Source: Candidatus Sulfotelmatobacter sp. (GTDB lineage Bacteria > Acidobacteriota > Terriglobia > Terriglobales > Acidobacteriaceae). Taken from it: a DNA stretch of 8,904 nt. Both the position numbers and the translations under genes were made by a program. Positions 1 to 5,983 of the stretch are shown piece after piece (within the stretch, counting starts at the first letter, position 1; each line of letters starts with the position of its first letter). The notes beneath the pieces were generated by a model. The model saw nothing but the letters and a program-made list of their open reading frames with translations, did no database searches and had not been told where the DNA came from. The DNA is taken from assembly GCA_030044775.1 (NCBI GenBank), contig JASICF010000369.1, forward strand, positions 1 through 8,904, given 5' to 3'.

Positions 1-1004
1 CGATCGTCTGGTATTCGGTATTCACTTTTCTCAGCGCGTTCGTCACCGGCATATGGCAGTTGGCGATTTTGCGCCTGCTTGCCGGAATCGGCATTGGCGG
101 CGAGTGGGCGATGGGCGGGACTTTCGTCGCCGAAGAGTGGCCCGAGCATCGCCGCACCATGGGCGCCGGTTTGATGCACACCGGCTATTACGTCGGCATC
201 TTTCTAGCCGCGCTTGCTAACTACGGCATCGGCAGTCACTACGGATGGCGCGCCATGTTCATTGTCGGCGGCGTGCCAGCCCTGTTCCTCGCCTGGATCC
301 GTTACGGAGTTTCCGAACCTGCCGCCTGGAAAAAGAAGGAAGGCATAATCCGCTCGTGGGCCGTCTGGAAGCCATTCGCGGTTTTGTTCTCACCTTCATG
401 GCGCAGGCGAACCATCCTGAATTCCATTTTCATGCTGGCGTCGATCTGCGGATTATGGGCAGGAACGGTTTATGTCCCAGCCGCGATTACGCTGCTCGCC
501 GAAGCGGGAGGCAGCACCACGCCGCAGGCCGCTCAACTGGCATCGTGGGGCGTGATGCTAGTCTCGTTCGCTACGATTCTTGGTTGTCTCCTGATGCCAT
601 GGCTGGCTGAACGGCTGGGGCGCCGTGGCGCTCAAGCGGTATTTTTTAGCTTGATGCTCGTCTTCATCGCGCTGACCTTTGGCGAGGTCTTCTACCTCGG
701 GCCGGGTGCTCTGCCCTGGTTTTTCGTGTGTTTATTTTTCCTGGGATTAGGGGGCGCGAATTTTGCCGTTTACACGCTTTGGCTTCCCGAGCAATATCCC
801 ACCGAATGCCGCGCCAGCGCGTTTGCATTTGCTACTTCGTTTGCCCGTTTCGGCGGGGCTGGGATCACTTTCCTCGTAGGCAGCGCCGTGCGCCATTACG
901 GATCGATTGGAAAACCCGTGGCGCTGACCGCAATCGCCTTCGTGATCGGGCTGCTGCTGATTCCGTTCGGCTCCGAAACCCGCGGGAAGAGTCTGCCGGC
1001 TTAA
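1..1004 (+). CDS. MFS transporter, metabolite:H+ symporter type (5' partial)
   Basis: Inner-membrane secondary transporter of the major facilitator superfamily. The gene is cut by the left window edge. The open frame begins at base 3, and the visible 333 residues start within what looks like transmembrane helix 3 (YSVFTFLSAFVTG), so roughly the first two helices are missing. Family marks are the GGEWAMGGTFVAEEWP stretch followed by a basic loop (HRR), GWRAMFIVGGVPAL, a second-half motif-A-like loop (AERLGRR), the PEQYPTECRASAFAF segment near helices 10-11, and a typical MFS tail ETRGKSLPA before the TAA. The pattern resembles the sialate/lactate-type (SHS) and aromatic-acid (AAHS) symporter groups, which move organic acids with protons. 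The substrate cannot be read from the sequence. It converges on the FCD regulator with a 37-base gap. Uptake of oxalate or another carboxylate is plausible from context only. Confidence 0.88.
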   Translation, partial: IVWYSVFTFLSAFVTGIWQLAILRLLAGIGIGGEWAMGGTFVAEEWPEHRRTMGAGLMHTGYYVGIFLAALANYGIGSHYGWRAMFIVGGVPALFLAWIRYGVSEPAAWKKKEGIIRSWAVWKPFAVLFSPSWRRRTILNSIFMLASICGLWAGTVYVPAAITLLAEAGGSTTPQAAQLASWGVMLVSFATILGCLLMPWLAERLGRRGAQAVFFSLMLVFIALTFGEVFYLGPGALPWFFVCLFFLGLGGANFAVYTLWLPEQYPTECRASAFAFATSFARFGGAGITFLVGSAVRHYGSIGKPVALTAIAFVIGLLLIPFGSETRGKSLPA

Positions 1005-1035
1005 ACGGCTCGAAGACAGATTCTGAACCAAGAAG

Positions 1036-1051
1036 AAACTTTCAGAAGTTT
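1036..1051 (+). terminator. weak hairpin in the convergent gap, possible terminator
   Basis: AAACTT (1036-1041), loop TCAG, AAGTTT (1046-1051) forms a 6-bp AU-rich stem followed by two more T residues, 31 bases after the MFS stop. A competing 7-bp inverted repeat TTCTGAA (1021-1027) / TTCAGAA (1041-1047) shares the right arm. The stem is weak, lacks a GC core and overlaps the last codons of the regulator gene, so its role as a terminator is only a possibility. Confidence 0.2.
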
Positions 1052-1749
1052 TCCAGCACGACCTCTTCGACATCTTCAATGTGCCGCAGCATCGCGGCTT
1101 TCGCGGCTTCAGAATCGCGGCGCTGAATGGCTGCCAGGATGCGGCGATGGCCCTGGAGCGATTTCTGCGACCGCCCGCCTACCTGCAGTGATTTTGTCCT
1201 TGTCTCGCGCAGCAGGTCCATAAGGATGTCGATTACTTTCAACACTACGGTATTTCCCGAAGCCAACGCCACGTTGTAGTGGAATTCGGCATCTTCATCG
1301 ACGACCGGCTCGCCCTGCCCTTGTTTCTCTTCCTGACGCTCTAAGATCGCTTCCAGTTCGGCGATTTCCTCCGTCGTAGCATGCGTGGCCGCGCGCGAAG
1401 CCAGCGGCGGCTCGATCATCTTGCGAAAATCGAGAAGCTCGCTGACGGCTTCTTTTCTTCGCTTGAGCGCGTTGGCAAACGGATTGGCCGCGGCGTCGCC
1501 ATGCACGTCGCGGACGATGGTTCCCGTCCCCTGGCGGGCCTCCACCAGTCCGAACAGTTCCAGGCTGCGAATAGCGTCGCGGATCGAGCCACGGCTTACC
1601 TTCAATATCTCCGCAAGTTCGCGTTCGGCGGGAAGCTTGTCGCCGGGCTTGAGCTTTTTGAGAATAAGGCGCTCGATCTGCCGCGCCACTTCTTCATAGA
1701 CTTTGTTTCTGCGAACCACCTGGAAATCTGGTTTCGTGCTGGTGGCCAT
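1042..1749 (-). CDS. GntR/FadR family transcriptional regulator with FCD ligand domain
   Basis: DNA-binding regulator of 235 residues, a normal length for the FadR subfamily. Residues about 12-80 are the winged helix-turn-helix (LKPGDKLPAERELAEILKVS, then GSIRDAIRSLELFGLVE and the wing RQGTGTIV). Residues about 100-230 are the all-helical FCD domain. The four expected metal ligands are present: Asp153 and His157 (DAEFH), His201 (QGHRR) and His223 (LRHIED). FCD regulators often bind a carboxylate through this metal (known for relatives such as LldR, GlcC and PdhR-like proteins), so an organic-acid effector is likely. The ATG at 1749 is preceded by a good GGAGG Shine-Dalgarno sequence at 1755-1759. 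The gene lies downstream of the glyoxylate-related genes on the same strand, separated by 210 bases that contain its own promoter. Control of that gene set, of itself or of the convergent transporter is inferred, and the effector is unknown. Confidence 0.93.
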   Translation of the reverse strand: MATSTKPDFQVVRRNKVYEEVARQIERLILKKLKPGDKLPAERELAEILKVSRGSIRDAIRSLELFGLVEARQGTGTIVRDVHGDAAANPFANALKRRKEAVSELLDFRKMIEPPLASRAATHATTEEIAELEAILERQEEKQGQGEPVVDEDAEFHYNVALASGNTVVLKVIDILMDLLRETRTKSLQVGGRSQKSLQGHRRILAAIQRRDSEAAKAAMLRHIEDVEEVVLENF

Positions 1750-1762
1750 GGGAACCTCCGCA

Positions 1763-1781
1763 TGGTTCGATAAACGGACCA
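1763..1781 (-). promoter_or_regulatory. candidate operator: 7-5-7 inverted repeat upstream of the GntR gene
   Basis: On the - strand the site reads TGGTCCG, five bases (TTTAT), CGAACCA, a dyad with 6 of 7 arm positions paired. It sits between the putative -10 box and the Shine-Dalgarno sequence of the regulator gene, a position where a bound repressor would block transcription. The outer TGGT/ACCA halves recall FadR-family operators, but the usual spacing between halves is shorter (three bases in the FadR-type consensus), so the match is partial. Autoregulation is inferred. Confidence 0.4.
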
Positions 1782-1793
1782 GCTAGCGAAGGG

Positions 1794-1799
1794 AGTATA
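1794..1799 (-). promoter_or_regulatory. putative -10 box of the GntR regulator gene
   Basis: The - strand reads TATACT, 5 of 6 matches to the sigma-70 -10 consensus, placing a start of transcription near 1787 and a leader of about 38 bases. The hexamer 17 bases upstream (TGTCAA) is a poor -35, so the promoter would be weak or activator-dependent. Confidence 0.4.
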
Positions 1800-1852
1800 G
1801 CGCGGCTGCGCTAGATTTGACACTCATTTAACAATCATCCCGATCGCGGGTT

Positions 1853-1867
1853 CACCAGTGATTGGTG
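1853..1867. repeat. perfect 5-5-5 inverted repeat
   Basis: CACCA (1853-1857), five bases, TGGTG (1863-1867). It lies between the 30-nt hairpin and the regulator promoter. It may be a second protein-binding site, but the half-site orientation is opposite to that of the 1763-1781 dyad, so I do not claim the same protein binds both. Confidence 0.25.
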
Positions 1868-1871
1868 TGCC

Positions 1872-1901
1872 TGCGCGCAATCCTGATGAGGATTCTGCGC
1901 A
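1872..1901 (-). terminator. strong 30-nt hairpin after the PanE-like gene
   Basis: TGCGC, a 2x2 internal mismatch, AATCCT, a four-base loop GATG, AGGATT, mismatch, GCGCA: eleven base pairs in two perfect blocks. It lies 58 bases past the stop of the PanE-like gene and upstream of the regulator promoter, the right place to end the upstream transcript or protect its 3' end. No T-tract follows on either strand, so it is not a canonical intrinsic terminator. It could instead be a transcript-stabilising or Rho-associated structure. Confidence 0.35.
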
Positions 1902-1959
1902 CGGAGGCCCACTCCAATTCGACAGGGAGCGCCTGTGCTCGCCAATAAAGGAAACTCAG

Positions 1960-2925
1960 TCACACCGTTTTCGCCAGCAGCTTGGTGCAGTTATAGATAG
2001 TCCGGCTGACGGTCATCGGCAGACCGACGCGCTCGCCCACTTCCACCACCGCGCCTACCAGCGCTTCCAGTTCCATCGGTCGTCCCGCTTCGAGATCCTG
2101 CAGCATCGAGGTCTTATGCTCGCCAACCTTTTCTGCCCCCGCCATCCGCTGATCGATAGTAATCGGCAACTCCATTCCCAACTTGTGCGACACTGCTTCC
2201 ACTTCCTCCATAATGGCGCGAATCACGGGTCCTACTCCCGGGTCGCGCACCATTTGCACAATTGTGGCCCGGGTGAGGGCGCTCACCGGATTCAGCGAAG
2301 CGTTTCCCAGAAGCTTCACCCAGATTTCGTGCCTCAGCCGCGTCGTCACGGGACACTTTAATCCCGCTGCAATCATCGCCTCCGCAATGCTGCGAATGCG
2401 CTCCGAACGCGAGCCATCCGGCTCTCCCAGAGAAATGCGGTTGCCCTCGATATGGCGCACCACCCCGGGCGAGGTGATTTGCGTCGCCAGATAAACAATC
2501 GATCCAACAACCCTGCGCGCCTCTACCGCCGCCGAAATCACGCCGCCAGGGTCGACTCGTTCGAGTCGTAAACCGTTCCACTCGCCGCCGAAACCCTGAA
2601 AGTACCACCAGGGAATTCCGTTCTGTAAGCTGACAACCGTAGTATCCGGGCCGAGAACGCGCGCCAGATGGGGAGCAAGTTCCGGAAGCCCGTGCGCCTT
2701 GACGGCAAGAAAAACCACATCCACCGGCCCGACTTCCTCGAGTGAAGCGGCGATTCTCGGATGCGCGATAAAATCGCCCTCCGTGCTTTGCACCTCGACT
2801 CCACGTTCCTGCATGGCGCGAAGGTGCGGCCCGCGCGCAAAAAGCGTCACGTCGCATCCGGCGTGGGCCATGCGCGCGCCCACGTAAGCGCCAATGGCTC
2901 CCGCGCCGGCAATCAGGAATTTCAT
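1960..2925 (-). CDS. ketopantoate reductase (PanE/ApbA) family oxidoreductase; candidate oxalyl-CoA reductase
   Basis: NAD(P)H-dependent cytosolic oxidoreductase of 321 residues. The N-terminal Rossmann fold starts at once with the dinucleotide-binding GAGAIG (residues 7-12). Then come Lys76 in LAVKAHGL, QNG at 101-103, and the C-terminal catalytic signature HEIWVKLLGNASLNPVSALT with Lys204, Asn208 and Asn212. Ser273 (TSMLQD) and Glu286 (ELEALV) correspond to the E. coli PanE substrate-binding Ser and Glu. The stretch NGIPWWYF and a longer mid-region mark a subfamily apart from E. coli PanE (about 303 residues). ATG 2925 is chosen because it begins the Rossmann strand, has a GGAAG Shine-Dalgarno sequence, and overlaps the synthetase stop as ATGA, implying translational coupling. 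Pantothenate synthesis is possible, but context favours reduction of oxalyl-CoA to glyoxylate, as known for PanE2 of Methylobacterium extorquens. The fold is certain; the substrate is inferred. Confidence 0.9.
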   Translation of the reverse strand: MKFLIAGAGAIGAYVGARMAHAGCDVTLFARGPHLRAMQERGVEVQSTEGDFIAHPRIAASLEEVGPVDVVFLAVKAHGLPELAPHLARVLGPDTTVVSLQNGIPWWYFQGFGGEWNGLRLERVDPGGVISAAVEARRVVGSIVYLATQITSPGVVRHIEGNRISLGEPDGSRSERIRSIAEAMIAAGLKCPVTTRLRHEIWVKLLGNASLNPVSALTRATIVQMVRDPGVGPVIRAIMEEVEAVSHKLGMELPITIDQRMAGAEKVGEHKTSMLQDLEAGRPMELEALVGAVVEVGERVGLPMTVSRTIYNCTKLLAKTV

Positions 2926-4433
2926 AGTTGGTCTTCCGACAGCGCAGCGGCAACCGCCCGCCGGCGAATCTTTCCCGTCGCCGTCGTCGGGATGGCATCG
3001 ACAAAGTAAATCTTTGCCGGGCACTTATATTCCGCCAGGAAATCGCGGCAGTGATTGATCAGTTCCTGGGAGGTCGCTCCTTGCTTCTCGTGCAATACGA
3101 TGGCGGCGGCTACTTCTTCGCCCAGGGTAGGATGCGGGCAGCCAAACGCCACCGCTGCCGCGACCGCGGGATGGCGTAGCAAAACCTCATCCACTTCATG
3201 AGGAGCGATGTTCTCTCCGCCCCGAATGATGATGTCTTTGATCCGTCCGGTAAGGTGCAGGTAGCAGTCGGAATCCAGATATCCTTGATCTCCCGTGCGG
3301 AACCACCCATCGACGAAGGCGCGCGAGTTGGCCTCGGGATTGTTCTCGTATCCCTTGAATACGTTGGCTCCCTGAATGGCGATTTCCCCGCGCACATTGG
3401 TGCCAAGATGTTTGCCAGCCTTGTCCATGATGCTGATACGCAAACCGATTCCCACGCCTACCGAGCCGGCCTTGCGGTGTTGCGGCGGCAGCGGGTTCGA
3501 GGTCATCTGGTGGGAAGCTTCTGTCATGCCATACGCTTCCACGAACGGAACGCCGAAGCCGCCTTCGATCTTGTGAATCAGTTCCGGCGATAACGGAGCG
3601 CTGCACGAGCGCAGGAAACGCAAGCTCGCCGCTTCCGCCGGTTTTCCCCGAGTCCGGGCCAGCAAAAGCTGGTGCATGGTTGGAACCCCCGAATACCAGG
3701 TTACGCGATGGTCGGCGACGGTCCGCCAAAACGAGAGAGCGTTGAATTTGGATGGAACTACCACTGTCCCGCCAGATAACAGCGTCGACATGGTCGACCC
3801 GATCAGCCCGTGAATGTGGAACAAGGGCATCACGCACAGCGAAACGTCTTCTTCCGAAAGTCCGTAGTGATTGGCAATATTCGCCGAGTTAACGGCCAGA
3901 TTGAAATGCCGCAGCGGAACCCGTTTGGGTTTCCCCGTACTTCCGCTCGTGTGCAGGATTAGCGCAATGTCGTCAGCAGTCGGCTCCGTCGCTTTGCATC
4001 CGCTGGGGGCGTTGGCCAGATAAACTTTTCCCTGTTCATTAATCTCGACCGAGTAGACAGGAATCTTGCGGTCTTTCGCCGCCGTGCGAACGAACTCCGC
4101 GCCTACGGGAGGGCAGAGCAGGATGCGAGCGTCCGTATCTCCGAGAAAAAAATGGAACTCTTCGTAGGGATAAGCTGGGTTGAGCGGGGCAGCAGTTCCG
4201 GCAATCGACGCCGCCAGGAAAGCCACGATGGCTCTCAATCCGTTCGGCATCGCAATGGCTACGGCGTCCCCGCGGCGAATGCCTGCCGAAGCCAGCGCGT
4301 CTGCCATGGTCAACACCTGCTCCCGCAGCGAATCGAAGCTCACGCGGATCCCGAACTCGGGAATAACTACCGCAGTGTGGCTGTCGGCAAAATGCAAAAC
4401 ATCCAGCAGAGTGTTCACCGATTTGAGTGTCAT
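2922..4433 (-). CDS. AAE3/Pcs60-like oxalate-CoA ligase (oxalyl-CoA synthetase), AMP-forming
   Basis: ANL-superfamily adenylating enzyme of 503 residues, full length. Motifs in order: the phosphate-binding loop HTSGSTGKPKRV (161-172), LFHIHGL (204-210), YGMTEASH (301-308), WFRTGDQGYLD (377-387), the hinge region GRIKDIIIRGGENIAPHEVDE (396-416) and the C-terminal adenylation lysine Lys488 in TATGKIRRR. Many stretches outside the general motifs recall, from memory, Arabidopsis AAE3 and yeast Pcs60: WYSGVPTMHQ, LRFLRSCSAPLSP, TSNPLPP, GYENNPEAN, DGWFRTGD. Those enzymes join oxalate to CoA at the cost of ATP. The predicted reaction here is oxalate + CoA + ATP to oxalyl-CoA + AMP + PPi in the cytosol. 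The ATG at 4433 has AGAGG nine bases upstream. The gene follows the aminotransferase after 112 bases and overlaps the reductase by four. Another short-chain acid cannot be excluded. Confidence 0.85.
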   Translation of the reverse strand: MTLKSVNTLLDVLHFADSHTAVVIPEFGIRVSFDSLREQVLTMADALASAGIRRGDAVAIAMPNGLRAIVAFLAASIAGTAAPLNPAYPYEEFHFFLGDTDARILLCPPVGAEFVRTAAKDRKIPVYSVEINEQGKVYLANAPSGCKATEPTADDIALILHTSGSTGKPKRVPLRHFNLAVNSANIANHYGLSEEDVSLCVMPLFHIHGLIGSTMSTLLSGGTVVVPSKFNALSFWRTVADHRVTWYSGVPTMHQLLLARTRGKPAEAASLRFLRSCSAPLSPELIHKIEGGFGVPFVEAYGMTEASHQMTSNPLPPQHRKAGSVGVGIGLRISIMDKAGKHLGTNVRGEIAIQGANVFKGYENNPEANSRAFVDGWFRTGDQGYLDSDCYLHLTGRIKDIIIRGGENIAPHEVDEVLLRHPAVAAAVAFGCPHPTLGEEVAAAIVLHEKQGATSQELINHCRDFLAEYKCPAKIYFVDAIPTTATGKIRRRAVAAALSEDQL

Positions 4434-4545
4434 GGGTTTATGCCTCTGGCGGGGGAGTTGGATGGCGAGTCGAGTTCAGCTGTTGTCCGAACGAAATGGT
4501 TTCCTTCATCCTCAAATCGAGCCGCATGCGCGGCAAGGCCCGGCT

Positions 4546-5700
4546 TTAGACGGAATAGCCTTCCGCGCTTAAGGCTTTCTTGAACTCGCTCAGGAAAAAC
4601 TGCACATTATCTTCCGTAGCCAACGGACCCATTACGCCGATGCGGAACACCTTGCCCGCCAGCGGCCCGAAGCCTCCCGCGATTTCAATGCCCGGTCCGT
4701 CGAGCAGTCGCTTTCGCACTTTGCCCTCCTCCACTCCGGCCGGCACGCACACCGTGTTCAGCGTAGGAATGCGATGCCGCTCGGGAACGTGCATCCTCAG
4801 CCCCAGAGCCTCAATGCCTTTCGCGAAAGCCTTGCTGCAGCGGCGATGCCGCTCCCAGCGGTTCTCCAAACCTTCCTCTGCCATCACCATCAACGCTTCG
4901 CGCAATGCGTAGAACATGGAAATCGGCGCGGTGTGATGATACCGGTGCGAAACCGTCGAGTAATCGTGAATCAGCTTGAGATCGAGATACCAGCTTCGTG
5001 GAGCGGTCTTTCGCGCACGCAGAAATTCCATCGCTCGCTGCGACATCGCCATGGGCGAAAGCCCCGGCGGGCAACTCACTCCTTTCTGCGTGCAACTGTA
5101 GGCAACATCGATTCCGGTTTCGTCAAATTCGACCGGCAATCCTCCGAGCGACGTAACGCAGTCGCCGATCACGAGTGCCCCGGCTTCATGCGCCGCTTCG
5201 CAAATCGCGCGCCCGGGTTGCAAGGCTCCGGTAGAAGTCTCAGCATGCACGAATCCAACCACGTTCGGTTTCTCGCGCTGGATGAAGTCGCGCGCTTCAT
5301 CGTCGGAATAGGTTTCGCCCCAACTCTTTTCGAAGCGAACAACAATCGCTCCGTTGCGTTTCGCCATTTCCGTGAGTCGATCGGAAAAATAGCCATTCGC
5401 AAAAACCGCAAACTTGGCTCCCGCATCGATGAAGTTGGCCACGGCCGCTTCCATGCCGGCGCTGCCAGTGCCGGAAATGACCAGCGTCGCGCCCTGGCTG
5501 ACCCCATAGGGAGCTTTCAATAGCTCCTGCACGTCATGCATCACTTCGATGAAATACGGGTCAAGGTGCCCGACGATTGGCTTCGAGAGCGCCTCATAAA
5601 CTCGCGGGTGCACCATAGTCGGGCCCGGCCCAAACAAGTAGCGGCGCGGCGGATGTAATGCGGCAAGTGCAACGGCGGCGGGTTGTTCAATCGTGCTCAT
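4546..5700 (-). CDS. alanine-glyoxylate aminotransferase (class V, PLP-dependent)
   Basis: Fold-type I, class V aminotransferase of 384 residues, the size of AGT/serine-pyruvate aminotransferases. Visible marks: GPGPTMVHPRV near the N-terminus (24-34), the PLP-phosphate loop SGTGSAGMEAA (76-86), HAETSTGALQP (152-162), Asp180 in GDCVTSLGG that should bind the pyridine nitrogen, the Schiff-base Lys206 in SCTQKGVSCPPG, RYHHTAPISMFYALREAL (253-270), and RIGVMG with Arg353 for the substrate carboxylate. The C-terminal half reads much like human AGXT. The predicted job is transfer of an amino group from alanine or serine to glyoxylate, giving glycine. Tyr254 just before HHT is AGT-like; the purine-pathway relative PucG, as I remember it, has Asn there. 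The start at 5700 has only a distant GGGAG, so translation initiation may be modest. The gene is preceded by a 283-base AT-richer gap and may have its own promoter. Confidence 0.87.
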   Translation of the reverse strand: MSTIEQPAAVALAALHPPRRYLFGPGPTMVHPRVYEALSKPIVGHLDPYFIEVMHDVQELLKAPYGVSQGATLVISGTGSAGMEAAVANFIDAGAKFAVFANGYFSDRLTEMAKRNGAIVVRFEKSWGETYSDDEARDFIQREKPNVVGFVHAETSTGALQPGRAICEAAHEAGALVIGDCVTSLGGLPVEFDETGIDVAYSCTQKGVSCPPGLSPMAMSQRAMEFLRARKTAPRSWYLDLKLIHDYSTVSHRYHHTAPISMFYALREALMVMAEEGLENRWERHRRCSKAFAKGIEALGLRMHVPERHRIPTLNTVCVPAGVEEGKVRKRLLDGPGIEIAGGFGPLAGKVFRIGVMGPLATEDNVQFFLSEFKKALSAEGYSV

Positions 5701-5983
5701 GATGACATTTCACTCCCGATTCGATGCCAGAAAGTTCAAACTCATAACATTCTGAACAAATAACATGCTAATAAAATACATGAAAGCAATTAACGCTTCT
5801 AATGTGGCAGAGGCATGCTCGAAACACAATTTCACAGTGAGCGCTTTCAGCCTTCGCCCCGTCAAATCAATTCTTTCGATCCTCGCAATCGCAATTGTGG
5901 ATACGCGACACGCGACGCTTCTCTTCTCGGCACGCTGCCTGGCGCCGCAGCCGAAGCAACTGTTTCACGACTTAGCCGAATTT
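5701..5983 (-). promoter_or_regulatory. intergenic leader upstream of the aminotransferase
   Basis: This 283-base gap separates malate synthase from the aminotransferase. The half next to the aminotransferase is AT-richer than its surroundings and holds an extended -10-like TGTTATGAG (- strand of 5741-5749) without a convincing -35. A 5-bp dyad GTTCA/TGAAC spans 5734-5757. The half next to malate synthase holds nested short stems at 5927-5954 (TCGGC/GCCGA around GCTGC/GCAGC) that might end or attenuate the malate synthase transcript, without a T-tract. Tandem direct repeats TCGCAA (5883-5894) and ACGCGAC (5903-5916) are also present. I see no protein-coding gene here on either strand that I would support. 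Confidence 0.3.

Noticed and set aside
1858..2361. + strand open frame of 167 codons over the PanE-like gene end
   Set aside because: It is antisense to conserved reductase motifs and its His/Arg-rich composition is typical of a shadow frame.
2926..3024. In-frame N-terminal extension of the PanE-like protein (to 354 residues)
   Set aside because: The added 33 residues overlap the synthetase C-terminus, look unlike the family, and precede the Rossmann strand that begins at Met 2925 with an ATGA overlap.
3196..3837. - strand open frame of 213 codons within the synthetase
   Set aside because: Alternate frame of the acyl-CoA synthetase gene, whose own frame holds all the conserved motifs.
4434..4545. 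Gap between aminotransferase and synthetase as a possible promoter or riboswitch
   Set aside because: Apart from the AGAGG before the synthetase start, I found no convincing promoter pair, terminator or known aptamer pattern in these 112 bases.
4774..5523. Long + strand open frame (249 codons) inside the aminotransferase region
   Set aside because: It is antisense to a clearly conserved aminotransferase, has no recognisable domain, and is low-complexity in the way shadow frames of GC-rich genes usually are.
5883..5916. Short tandem repeats as a possible CRISPR or iteron array
   Set aside because: Only two copies each of 6- and 7-base units, with no spacers and no associated genes.
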